Positions 1-6,610 of a DNA stretch of 7,254 nucleotides are shown piece after piece. The DNA lies in the NCBI GenBank assembly GCA_021775655.1, contig JAJFHK010000284.1, positions 1 through 7,254 of the forward strand, read 5' to 3'. Origin of the DNA: Filomicrobium sp. GTDB taxonomy: Bacteria; Pseudomonadota; Alphaproteobacteria; Rhizobiales; Hyphomicrobiaceae. The position numbers and the translations under genes are program-made. Under the pieces are notes generated by a model. That model had not been told where the DNA came from. It saw nothing but the letters and a program-made list of their open reading frames with translations, and did not search any database. The stretch's first letter is position 1. Each line of letters begins with the position of its first letter.

Positions 1-337
1 ATGACGCGTCACCCGGACCCTCGTCTCGCTCTACTCCGCCATTAGAAGAAAGGCTTTTCAGGTAGCGCAGCGGCGCCCAGCCCTCGACGGCAATCTCGGT
101 TTCTTTGTCATCCACCTTGTAGGCAACATAGCCCCAGCCGCGCCCCTCGAATTCCCCCTTTTCAGTCACGCAAGCCTTATCACCGCCAACCATGACGTCG
201 ACGTAGGTGGTGCCACCAAGCTCCTTGCTAATGTTGAGGAGCCCTGTCTCGACTTGGCGGATCTCGCATGCCGCGTAGGCCGTTGTACCTGGAATAACGG
301 CTAGGGCGAGGATAAGAAACCAGCGAGCTTTCATCAT
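1..337 (-). CDS. Small exported protein of unknown function, C-terminus cut by window edge
   Basis: An open frame reads leftward off the window edge and shows 112 residues without a stop. The N-terminus is a clear Sec signal peptide: basic start (MMKAR), hydrophobic core (WFLILALAVIPG) and a likely cleavage after the AYA at residues 20-22. The mature part has two cysteines (about residues 24 and 56) that could form a disulfide, and a segment around residues 84-95 (VEGWAPLRYLKS) that faintly resembles the end of bacterial SH3-like domains. I do not recognise the family and assign no function. The start is uncertain: in-frame ATGs lie at 343, 337 and 334. The weak GGGA at 344-347 abuts 343 but sits 6 bases before 337, so 337 is preferred. 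Location in the periplasm or outside the cell is inferred from the signal peptide only. Confidence 0.72.
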   Translation of the reverse strand, partial: MMKARWFLILALAVIPGTTAYAACEIRQVETGLLNISKELGGTTYVDVMVGGDKACVTEKGEFEGRGWGYVAYKVDDKETEIAVEGWAPLRYLKSLSSNGGVERDEGPGDAS

Positions 338-1082
338 TGTCATTCCCAACAAGCGAATAGTCGCCGCTGGACGTGCAGCAGCCAATTTTCCAAGGCGGGA
401 TCAGGATCGATGATGTTGGTCCCAGGCTCGGGGCAGACCGGCAGGGCGGCGACGACGCCGCAATCACAATGTCACACCGCAGGGGAAGCTTTGCAACTAG
501 CACGAGCCACCAATTTCACAATTGGCGTAACGAAGGAGCCATATGAGGCGGTACGCCGAGTGCCTGGCAGTCGGCTAAGGTGAAGAAAGCAGAGGTCGAG
601 ACCTGTTTCATTGGGACCTATTAAAGAACTCAAGTTCCGCTCCGAATTTCCGCTGTTGGTTCAGAAACCTGCACAGCAACGGACATGGCTTGTTCAGTGC
701 AGAAGCTCACTTGTGGCCCGTTGCAGCACGGCAGTGCTGCGCCGCAATGGCAGCGTTCGCCAGCGGCGGACATGAACCAGAAGCGGTCGCACGCTAGACG
801 ACGGCCGCAAATTGGATCCCGCTGCATGTGCAAACCGAGTCCTACGGAACGACTGCTCTCAAATTCGGCTAGCCGATCACTCTATGATTTCCGCTGCGTA
901 CCAATTCAGCAGCATCTTTATTCCCACCGAATCCAAACGCGCACTTATGGCTTGATCGTTATTCCGGCACCGGTATTGCCACCGATTCTCCGCAATGCTC
1001 CCAACATGATGTGACACTCGAAAGTGGGTCGTTTGTAGTAACCCCTGTCTGAAGTCCCTGTTGCAACACGTGGGAGACATCC
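338..1082. other. Long stretch without a convincing gene
   Basis: These 745 bases separate the leftward exported protein from the rightward dienelactone hydrolase, so both upstream regions should lie here. Several overlapping short frames exist on both strands (for example plus 685-1014 and minus 630-833), but none combines a good ribosome binding site, a recognisable motif and a clear codon preference. Small items visible are a perfect 6-bp stem with a 4-base loop at 510-525, and a strong AAGGAG (533-538) in front of an 11-codon frame at 543-578. The region may hold decayed gene remnants. I could not place a confident sigma-70 promoter. Confidence 0.55.
510..525. repeat. Short perfect inverted repeat (6-bp arms, 4-base loop)
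   Basis: CCAATT at 510-515 pairs with AATTGG at 520-525 around TCAC. There is no T-run on either side, so it does not look like a Rho-independent terminator. It lies just upstream of a strong ribosome-binding-like AAGGAG at 533-538. It could be an operator or chance; no regulator is suggested by the sequence. Confidence 0.3.
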
Positions 1083-1844
1083 ATGACTGCCAATTCGCAA
1101 GTCGCAATAATTGCCGCAATGATTCTTCTTTGCGTGACATCTTTTAACTCAGCCAATGCGGGTGACAGCGTTGTCTACAGCGTCGATGGCAGCGAGTACC
1201 AAGGGTATCAATCGAAGGCTATAGGCGCGTCGAAGGGGCTCGTTGTCGTCATCCATGACTGGGATGGTCTGACGAGTTATGAGGAACGGCGTGTCAACCT
1301 ACTTGCCGAGATGGGCTACGACGCCTTCGCCGTTGATCTTTATGGCAAAGGCAACCGTCCCCTCGAAACTGGTGCCAAGAAAGCCGAGACGGGCAAGCTC
1401 TACAATGACCGCGAGAAGATGCGTGCCTTAATCCTGGGCAGCCTAACCGAAGCCCGTAAACTTAGCAGCAAATCCGCTGTCATCATGGGCTACTGTTTTG
1501 GTGGAGCGGCGACACTGGAATTGGCGCGCTCAGGCAACGCCGAAAACGTCAAGGGTTTCGCGACTTTCCACGGTGGTCTCAAAACACCAGAAGGCCAAAG
1601 CTATCCTAAAAATACGCCGCCGTTGCTCATCGCACATGGTGCCGCCGACTCCTCAATCACCATGCAGGACGTTGCGACCCTCTCCGGTGAGCTGGAAGCA
1701 GCCGGCGTCACGTATACCATGGAAGTTTATTCGGGAGCGCCGCATGCGTTCACCGTCTTTGGCAGCGACCGCTATCAGGAACGCGCTGATAAACTCTCAT
1801 GGGAGGCGTTCACGAAATTCCTGATGGCAACACTTGGTGGCTAA
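1083..1844 (+). CDS. Exported dienelactone hydrolase family protein (alpha/beta hydrolase)
   Basis: This 253-residue protein matches the dienelactone hydrolase (DLH) family, alpha/beta hydrolases with a cysteine nucleophile. The catalytic triad is visible: Cys138 in GYCFGG, Asp189 in HGAADSS and His221 in GAPHAF. The early strand motif VVVIHDWDGL (residues 54-63) lies where DLH proteins place their oxyanion-hole and glutamate loop, but has HDW instead of the classical QE type, as in many uncharacterised homologues. Residues 1-26 form a signal peptide ending in ANA, so the enzyme probably acts in the periplasm, whereas classical DLH of the chloroaromatic pathway is cytoplasmic. No catechol-pathway genes are nearby, so the substrate is unknown and dienelactone is not implied. 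The start is supported by GGGAG at 1072-1076, 6 bases before the ATG. The next gene begins about 200 bases downstream, so co-transcription is possible but not shown. Confidence 0.92.
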   Translation: MTANSQVAIIAAMILLCVTSFNSANAGDSVVYSVDGSEYQGYQSKAIGASKGLVVVIHDWDGLTSYEERRVNLLAEMGYDAFAVDLYGKGNRPLETGAKKAETGKLYNDREKMRALILGSLTEARKLSSKSAVIMGYCFGGAATLELARSGNAENVKGFATFHGGLKTPEGQSYPKNTPPLLIAHGAADSSITMQDVATLSGELEAAGVTYTMEVYSGAPHAFTVFGSDRYQERADKLSWEAFTKFLMATLGG

Positions 1845-2045
1845 AACCGAAGCACCTCCAAATCCTGTCATCGTCTGCGCAAGTCTGCAAGGGGTCGACG
1901 CGCAATCGGCGGATGGCAGCTTTTTGGTATTATCCTGCCAAACCTCCTTCGGCATCGTTGGGCCGGTAATCGCAATCGTGAATTTTGCGTCGTCCGTGGT
2001 ATTAGCGCAAAAGCACCTCAGAGCAGCGGCAGCAGGGTATGGATC

Positions 2046-2906
2046 GTGATGACAAACAACGACCTGGACTTCCAAATGGCTCTGTTTTGCGATTTCGAGA
2101 ACGTCGCGCTGGGTGTGCGTGATGTCAAGATCCCGAAGTTCGACATGAAGTTGGTGCTCGAGCGTTTGCTGTTAAAGGGCAGCATCGTTGTCAAGAAGGC
2201 CTATTGCGACTGGGATCGCTACCAGGAATTCAAGTCGACCATGCACGAGGCTGCCTTCGAACTTATCGAAATTCCGCACACGCGCCAGTCCGGCAAGAAC
2301 TCAGCCGACATCCGCATGGTCGTCGATGCGCTCGACCTTTGCTACACAAAAGAGCACATTGACACCTTTGTAATCATTAGCGGTGACTCGGACTTTTCGC
2401 CACTCGTCAGCAAGCTGCGCGAGAACGCCAAGACGGTTATCGGGGTCGGTGTAAAGAACAGCACTTCGGATCTGCTAATGAATAATTGTGACGAGTTCAT
2501 CTTCTACGACGACCTCGTCCGCGCCAGCACTTCAACGAAGTCTCGACGTCTGAACCCGACAAAGAAAAAGGCCGCAGAGGAAAGAAAGCCAGCAAAGACT
2601 TCGGCGGCTGGGGGCAAGGCCGCGGCTGCAGATGAGGCGGGCAAGGACGCCGACCGTCGCAACGAGGCCATTGATCTCGTCCTGGAGACAGCAGAGGCGC
2701 TCTTTGCCGAAGGCGTCGAACGCGTGTGGGGTTCGATGGTCAAGCAAACCTTGAAGCGCCGCCGCCCAGGCTTTAACGAGAACTTCTACGGCTTCCGGTC
2801 ATTCAGCAACCTGTTGGAAGAGGCAGAAGACTGCGGCGTCTTGGAGCTTGAGGCGGACGAGCGCTCCGGAGGCTACGTGATCCGTGCGGTCCGGCGCAGA
2901 GAATGA
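2046..2906 (+). CDS. NYN (PIN-like) domain protein with C-terminal OST-HTH/LOTUS domain
   Basis: This 286-residue cytoplasmic protein has two domains. Residues about 9-158 form a NYN domain (LabA/DUF88 type, PIN-like nuclease fold). The acidic metal-binding residues are in place: Asp16 and Asn19 in FCDFEN, Asp88 in SADIR, Asp94 in VVDAL, and Asp114/Asp116 in SGDSDF. Residues about 160-204 are a Lys/Ala-rich low-complexity linker. Residues about 205-283 match an OST-HTH/LOTUS winged-helix domain (core VWGSMVKQTLKRRRPGF, then YGFRSFSNLLEEA, ending GGYVIR). LOTUS domains bind RNA in other systems, so a role in RNA cleavage or RNA control is likely, but the target is unknown. The start is ambiguous: GTG at 2046 or the adjacent ATG at 2049. 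A weak AGGG at 2034-2037 lies 8 bases before the GTG and 11 before the ATG. Related proteins of this architecture are widespread in proteobacteria. Confidence 0.92.
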   Translation: MMTNNDLDFQMALFCDFENVALGVRDVKIPKFDMKLVLERLLLKGSIVVKKAYCDWDRYQEFKSTMHEAAFELIEIPHTRQSGKNSADIRMVVDALDLCYTKEHIDTFVIISGDSDFSPLVSKLRENAKTVIGVGVKNSTSDLLMNNCDEFIFYDDLVRASTSTKSRRLNPTKKKAAEERKPAKTSAAGGKAAAADEAGKDADRRNEAIDLVLETAEALFAEGVERVWGSMVKQTLKRRRPGFNENFYGFRSFSNLLEEAEDCGVLELEADERSGGYVIRAVRRRE

Positions 2907-3086
2907 TGCAAAGCAACCTGTCTCTTCGCCTAAATTGAGCGTGTGTTCGTAGCGCGGCTTGGGATCAAACTCGACCGGTGGAACAATGCTTAGTCCGACC
3001 GATTTGCCCTGCATCGCGGAAGACCCGGCCCCTTCAAAGGTCCTTGATCTGAGCTAGGGTCTGTCGATCCGATGAGGAGACGGACG

Positions 3087-3212
3087 ATGAAGAAGAGTAG
3101 GTTTTCAGAAGAACAGATCATCGCAATCCTGAAGGAACAGGCAGCCGGCATGAAGACCGCCCACGCCTTGGCTCGCCTTGGTTCTCTCTCGACCGTTCCC
3201 GTCAAACTCTAG
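3087..3212 (+). pseudogene. 5' fragment of an IS3-family transposase orfA
   Basis: The 41-codon frame begins MKKSRFSEEQIIAILKEQ, the very characteristic start of IS3-family OrfA (transposase helix-turn-helix subunit, normally around 90 residues). Similarity holds through about residue 25 (AAGMKTA) and then fades into HALARLGSLSTVPVKL before a TAG. The usual HG-x-S-x-ATFYKWK segment, the leucine zipper and all of orfB (DDE catalytic domain) are absent. It cannot make a functional transposase. The natural start context survives: GAGGAGA lies just upstream at 3074-3080. Shortly after the stop, another frame reads LDVS, a tetrapeptide common further along OrfA, which may point to an internal deletion, but four residues are weak evidence. 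I cannot define the terminal inverted repeats or target duplications. Confidence 0.85.
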
Positions 3213-3430
3213 ATGTCAGCAAGTCTACCGCAGTTGAGCACGGCATGACTGGAGATGGCCCCAGGCTGAAGCCGGTCTGGCTGCGCAATGCTTTCGCAGT
3301 TAGGGGCGCAGCGGTAAAACGCTGCGAATTCGACCTAGCTTTCCGACGCTAAGGGCAAGCCTACCGCTATTCGAAAGGCGAGCAGAGTCTCATTTTGACC
3401 CGGGACAGTCGTAGTCATGCGTTGGCGTAC
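3213..3430. other. Gene-free sequence between IS relic and cupredoxin
   Basis: No supported gene lies between the orfA fragment and the 3' end of the copper operon. A plus frame with stops cleared from about 3190 to 3354 encodes a short unrecognised peptide (middle part GPRLKPVWLRN). The region carries two neighbouring small inverted repeats (3281-3299 and 3307-3326). Any transcription terminator for the minus-strand copper operon would have to lie here or further left, but I see no stem followed by a T-run on that strand. Confidence 0.5.
3281..3326. repeat. Two adjacent small hairpins built from CTGCG/CGCAG arms
   Basis: CTGCG (3281-3285) pairs with CGCAG (3295-3299). Eight bases on, CGCAGCG (3307-3313) pairs perfectly with CGCTGCG (3320-3326) around a 6-base loop GTAAAA. 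The arms of the two hairpins are also complementary to each other. Neither is followed by a T-run, so a canonical intrinsic terminator is not supported. The second stem lies roughly 100 bases past the cupredoxin stop on the minus strand and could stabilise the 3' end of that mRNA or be part of the mobile-element debris. Confidence 0.4.
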
Positions 3431-3946
3431 CTACTTGACGCTCACCGACCCAGTCATGCCGGCTTCTTTGTGGCCTGGGATGAGGCAGGACATATCGAAG
3501 ATGCCGGCCTTGGTGAATTGCCATACGAAGGATCCGTTGTTGCCGGGTGACAACCGCAGCGCGTTGGGCTCATCGTGCGCCATATGCGGATCGTTTTTCA
3601 TCATCTCCGCATGCCTGTTGTTTTCTTCTTCTGTCGCGATGACGATTTCATGATCTAGCTCCCCAGCGTTGGCCACGCTGAACCTGATCTGCTCGCCCTC
3701 AGCAACAGTGATGTTGCTTGGAATGAACGCCATGCCTTCGTCAGTTTCAACCATCTTGATTTCTATCTCGCGCGCCGGCATTGCTGGGTCCCCCGGCTTA
3801 CCGTATGCGGTCTCAGCAGCTCCATGCCCGTGGGAATGGTCGTGATGGTGACCGGCCCCATTGTGGCCCGGAGCAGCAACTGCGGTTTGAAATACTGCGA
3901 CAGTCGCGATGGCGAAAAACGCGCTGATCAACGGATGATGTTTCAT
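3431..3946 (-). CDS. Periplasmic His-rich cupredoxin (type 1 copper protein)
   Basis: The 171-residue protein starts with a signal peptide (residues 1-24 or 25, ending AVAA). A histidine-rich stretch at residues 28-41 (HHHDHSHGH core) is a likely metal-binding tail. The C-terminal half is a cupredoxin domain of the plastocyanin/azurin type. Candidate type 1 copper ligands are His99 in LDHEIV, then Cys154, His159 and Met164 in the loop MSCLIPGHKEAGM. It also has extra Met/His residues at 115-124 (MMKNDPHMAH) that could bind Cu(I). It probably binds or carries copper in the periplasm after export by the neighbouring ATPase. The start is firmly set by AAGGAG (3955-3960) 8 bases before the ATG. 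It lies 65 bases downstream of the ATPase stop on the same strand with no visible terminator between them, so one operon is likely. Confidence 0.93.
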   Translation of the reverse strand: MKHHPLISAFFAIATVAVFQTAVAAPGHNGAGHHHDHSHGHGAAETAYGKPGDPAMPAREIEIKMVETDEGMAFIPSNITVAEGEQIRFSVANAGELDHEIVIATEEENNRHAEMMKNDPHMAHDEPNALRLSPGNNGSFVWQFTKAGIFDMSCLIPGHKEAGMTGSVSVK

Positions 3947-3954
3947 TGGTCGAA

Positions 3955-3960
3955 CTCCTT
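3955..3960 (-). promoter_or_regulatory. Strong ribosome binding site of the cupredoxin gene
   Basis: On the minus strand this reads AAGGAG, 8 bases before the ATG at 3946. It is a near-consensus Shine-Dalgarno sequence and suggests efficient translation of the cupredoxin independent of the upstream ATPase gene. Confidence 0.8.
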
Positions 3961-4011
3961 AGGTTTGTGATTAGCGAACATGGTTGCGTGTCGAATGTTT
4001 GGAAATGCTAT

Positions 4012-6396
4012 TCATAGACGTACGGTACGCAGCCTTAGAGCGTTCCCAATGACCGATACCGAGCTGAGGCTCATAGCGGCTGCAGCAATGATTGGCGACA
4101 AGAGCACACCGAAAACCGGATAGAGAACACCGGCTGCAATCGGCACTCCCAAGGCGTTATAAGCGAAGGCGAAGAATAGGTTCTGTTTGATGTTCGCCAT
4201 TGTGGCCTGAGACAACCGGCGGGCACGCACGATGCCGCGCAAGTCACCTTTCACAAGTGTTATGCCGGCACTTTCGATCGCAACGTCCGCCCCTGTTCCC
4301 ATGGCAATTCCGACATCTGCCTGGGCCAACGCCGGAGCATCGTTGACGCCGTCTCCCGCCATAGCGACCTTCGATCCTGCCGCTTGCAGTTCACGAACGA
4401 TTTCGGCCTTTTGATTCGGCAGAACGTCCGCGCGTACTTCATCGATGCCCAGTCGCCCGGCAACCGCTTGAGCAGTGCGTGCGTTGTCGCCCGTTACCAT
4501 GACGACATTGAAACCTTCCCCGTGGAGCGCTTTGATTGCTTCAGCCGTCGTCTCTTTGATCGGGTCAGCAACCGCAACGATGCCTGCCAGCTTTCCGTCG
4601 ACAGCAACGAACACGGCTGTCTTTCCCGAATCGCGCAGATCATCAGCCCGGCTCACGAATTCACCTCGCGAGACATCGATAGCCTCCATCATTGCCGCGT
4701 TTCCAAGCGCCACGTCGCGTCCATCGATGCGGCCGCGCACGCCTTTGCCGGTAACCGCATCGAATTCTTCGGCTGTAGAAGTCTGGATGCCCTTTTCGAT
4801 TGCCCCTTCAACGATTGCCTCAGCAAGTGGATGTTCGCTCCCCCGCTCGAGGCTTGCTGCCAGACTGAGAAGTTCGGCGTCTCCAAAGCCTGGTGCGGCG
4901 ACGATGTCAGTAAGTTTTGGCTTTCCGACCGTAAGCGTCCCGGTCTTGTCGACGATCAACGTGTCGACGTCGGCAAACCGTTCAAGCATTTCGGCATTCT
5001 TGATCAAGACTCCGGCCTGTGCGCCGCGTCCCGTTGCAACCATGATTGACATTGGCGTTGCAAGTCCGAGTGCGCAGGGGCAGGCGATGATGAGAACCGA
5101 GACGGCGGCGATGAACGCGTAGGCGAGGGCGGGCGCTGGTCCCCAATTGGACCACGCAATGAACGCAAGCACAGCGATCGCCAGAACCGATGGCACGAAG
5201 TAGCTCGCCACCACATCGACCATCTTCTGAATCGGGGCGCGGCTGCGCTGTGCTTCAGCGACCATATTGACGATCCGCGACAGCATCGTATCGCTGCCAA
5301 CCCGCTCGGCCTGCATGATGAACGAACCCGTCCCATTGAGCGTACCACCCGTGACTGCGTCGCCTGAAGTTTTCTCGACCGGCACCGGCTCTCCGGTAAG
5401 CATGGATTCGTCGACTGCCGAGCGACCTTCGTAAACTATGCCATCTACGGGGATGGAGTTACCCGGTCGCACTCGCAGCTTGTCCCCCGTCTGTACGTCC
5501 TCTAGCGACACGGTTTCATCAGTTCCATCGGCATTGACACGCAGCGCGGTCTTTGGGGCAAGGTCGAGGAGCGCGCGGATAGCACCGCCGGTCCGCTCGC
5601 GTGCCCGCAGTTCCAGGACTTGGCCGAGTAGAACCAGGATTACGATGACAGCAGCGGCTTCGAAGTAGACGGCAACTGAGCCTTCAGATCCACGGAATGC
5701 AGCGGGGAAAACTCCTGGAATGATTGTCGCCACGACACTGTAGAGGTATGCGGCTCCAACGCCGATGCCAATCAGCGTCCACATATTCGGCGAGCGATTG
5801 ACAATAGAATCCTTGCAACGAACAAAGAATGGCCACGCCGCCCACAGGACGACAGGTGTTGCCAGTATAAATTCTATCCAGTCCGCGGTCCGCTCGCCGA
5901 TCCACTCGCGGATCGGAAAGCCCAAATGCGGCCCCATGGAGAGCACGAGTATCGGCAGTGTCAGAAGTGCGCCAACGATCATGCGGCGCGTGAAATCAAC
6001 GAGCTCCAGGTTTGGTCCCACTTCACCGGTCGGCACACCCATCGGCTCGAGCGCCATCCCGCAGATTGGGCATGTCCCCGGACCTTCCTGAACGATCTCG
6101 GGGTGCATCGGACAAGTGTATTGAGTGCCGACCGGCATGGGCTCTTGGGCTGGGGGGCCGTCGGCATATTTCTCGGGGTCAGCCTCGAATTTCTCCTTGC
6201 ACCGGGCCGAACAGAAGTAGATATCGTCGCTGCCATATCTTGTCGTATGCGCGGCCGTCGCGGTATTGACGCTCATTCCGCAGACGGGATCGATCATGCT
6301 GGCGCCGTGATCTGGGTGATCATGGCGATGATCGCAAGATGTCTGGCCGGCAGAATGGGACGAGATTGAATTGGTTGTGCCGCTTGAGGCATTCAT
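4012..6396 (-). CDS. Copper-exporting P-type ATPase (PIB-1, YHS and HMBD N-terminus)
   Basis: This is a 794-residue inner-membrane ATPase that exports Cu(I) to the periplasm. The N-terminus lacks the usual CxxC HMA domain. It has a Cys/His patch ([10 protein letters not shown], 21-30), a YHS domain (about 34-77, DPVCGM and YFCSARC) and a heavy-metal-binding domain (about 93-119, YTCPMHP and CPICGM). Membrane segments follow from about 136. Catalytic landmarks are TGEP (334-337), CPC metal site (439-441), DKTGT with phosphorylated Asp483, SEHP with His522, TGDN (635-638) and GDGVND (681-686). Late membrane helices carry Tyr746-Asn747 and the MSLSS motif (775-779), the Cu(I) PIB-1 signature. 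A TTG-initiated extension to 6426 is possible, but TTG overlaps the predicted -10. ATG 6396 has GAAGGG (6405-6410) 8 bases upstream and is preferred. It resembles copA/actP-type genes, but I give no symbol because several paralogue classes exist. Confidence 0.96.
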   Translation of the reverse strand: MNASSGTTNSISSHSAGQTSCDHRHDHPDHGASMIDPVCGMSVNTATAAHTTRYGSDDIYFCSARCKEKFEADPEKYADGPPAQEPMPVGTQYTCPMHPEIVQEGPGTCPICGMALEPMGVPTGEVGPNLELVDFTRRMIVGALLTLPILVLSMGPHLGFPIREWIGERTADWIEFILATPVVLWAAWPFFVRCKDSIVNRSPNMWTLIGIGVGAAYLYSVVATIIPGVFPAAFRGSEGSVAVYFEAAAVIVILVLLGQVLELRARERTGGAIRALLDLAPKTALRVNADGTDETVSLEDVQTGDKLRVRPGNSIPVDGIVYEGRSAVDESMLTGEPVPVEKTSGDAVTGGTLNGTGSFIMQAERVGSDTMLSRIVNMVAEAQRSRAPIQKMVDVVASYFVPSVLAIAVLAFIAWSNWGPAPALAYAFIAAVSVLIIACPCALGLATPMSIMVATGRGAQAGVLIKNAEMLERFADVDTLIVDKTGTLTVGKPKLTDIVAAPGFGDAELLSLAASLERGSEHPLAEAIVEGAIEKGIQTSTAEEFDAVTGKGVRGRIDGRDVALGNAAMMEAIDVSRGEFVSRADDLRDSGKTAVFVAVDGKLAGIVAVADPIKETTAEAIKALHGEGFNVVMVTGDNARTAQAVAGRLGIDEVRADVLPNQKAEIVRELQAAGSKVAMAGDGVNDAPALAQADVGIAMGTGADVAIESAGITLVKGDLRGIVRARRLSQATMANIKQNLFFAFAYNALGVPIAAGVLYPVFGVLLSPIIAAAAMSLSSVSVIGNALRLRTVRL

Positions 6397-6424
6397 TTTC
6401 GGGGCCCTTCGCTGATATGGCACC

Positions 6425-6455
6425 AAGGTGCGCTTTCCACCCGCTGGAAGGTCAA
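6425..6455 (-). promoter_or_regulatory. CueR-type promoter/operator for the ATPase-cupredoxin operon
   Basis: Read on the minus strand, a -35 TTGACC (6455-6450) and a poor -10 CACCTT (6430-6425) are separated by 19 bases, the overlong spacer typical of MerR-family targets. The spacer region holds the dyad CCTTCC-N7-GGAAAG (plus strand CTTTCC 6433-6438, GGAAGG 6446-6451), one mismatch from a perfect palindrome. It closely resembles the known E. coli copA CueR site (TTGACC, CCTTCC-N7-GGAAGG). The leader to the ATG at 6396 would be about 20 bases. The encoded regulator just downstream on the other strand is the obvious candidate. Function is inferred from pattern similarity. Confidence 0.75.
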
Positions 6456-6510
6456 GACTCTGAAATCAAGAAATGTTTACTCGATCTCATTGCCCTGATT
6501 TGAACCGCTT

Positions 6511-6534
6511 ACTCATGCTATCGTATTCATGAGT
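6511..6534. repeat. Perfect 7-bp inverted repeat with 10-base spacer in the divergent control region
   Basis: ACTCATG at 6511-6517 is the exact inverse complement of CATGAGT at 6528-6534. It lies between the two CueR-like promoters. Arm-to-arm spacing (centres 17 bases apart) is more than one helical turn and less than two. It might bind a second dimeric regulator or form a weak cruciform. It carries no recognised operator consensus. Confidence 0.4.
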
Positions 6535-6544
6535 GCAATTGGGC

Positions 6545-6575
6545 TTGACCTTCCAGTAGCTGTAACCCTCAATAT
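6545..6575 (+). promoter_or_regulatory. CueR-like promoter with one degraded half-site, facing the His-rich gene
   Basis: On the plus strand, -35 TTGACC (6545-6550), a 19-base spacer and -10 CAATAT (6570-6575) form a MerR-type promoter. The left half-site CCTTCC (6549-6554) is intact, but the right half, expected GGAAGG, reads GTAACC (6562-6567), matching at only three of six positions. The block CTTGACCTTCCAG (6544-6556) is identical to the block on the minus strand at 6456-6444. It would drive the small His-rich gene and perhaps the regulator. Copper induction here may be weaker than for the ATPase, or absent; this is inference. Confidence 0.6.
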
Positions 6576-6610
6576 GTGTCCAGTGATCGAATAAGATCGG
6601 ATTTGAGACC

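Noticed and set aside
877..1140. 87-codon minus frame overlapping the start of the hydrolase
   Set aside because: It begins antisense to the hydrolase signal peptide and has no ribosome site or motif.
1834..2049. 71-codon plus frame between the hydrolase and the NYN gene
   Set aside because: It starts with TTG inside the hydrolase stop region, has no ribosome site and shows no recognisable motif.
2799..3014. 71-codon minus frame beginning MQGKSVGLSIVPPVEFDPKP
   Set aside because: The first half looks protein-like, but it runs into the antisense of the NYN gene's LOTUS domain, lacks a ribosome site and matches nothing I recognise. It could be a remnant at best.
3389..3410. Sequence containing CATTTTGACCCGGGACAG, reminiscent of some IS21-type element ends
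   Set aside because: There is no second copy, no partner end and no istA/istB sequence, so the resemblance is too weak to annotate.
4384..5122. Long plus-strand frames (about 215-221 codons) opposite the ATPase
   Set aside because: They lie entirely antisense to conserved ATPase catalytic domains and arise from its G/C-biased third positions.
6396..6426. N-terminal extension of the ATPase from TTG 6426
   Set aside because: The TTG overlaps the predicted -10 of the operon's own promoter, while ATG 6396 has a well-spaced GAAGGG.
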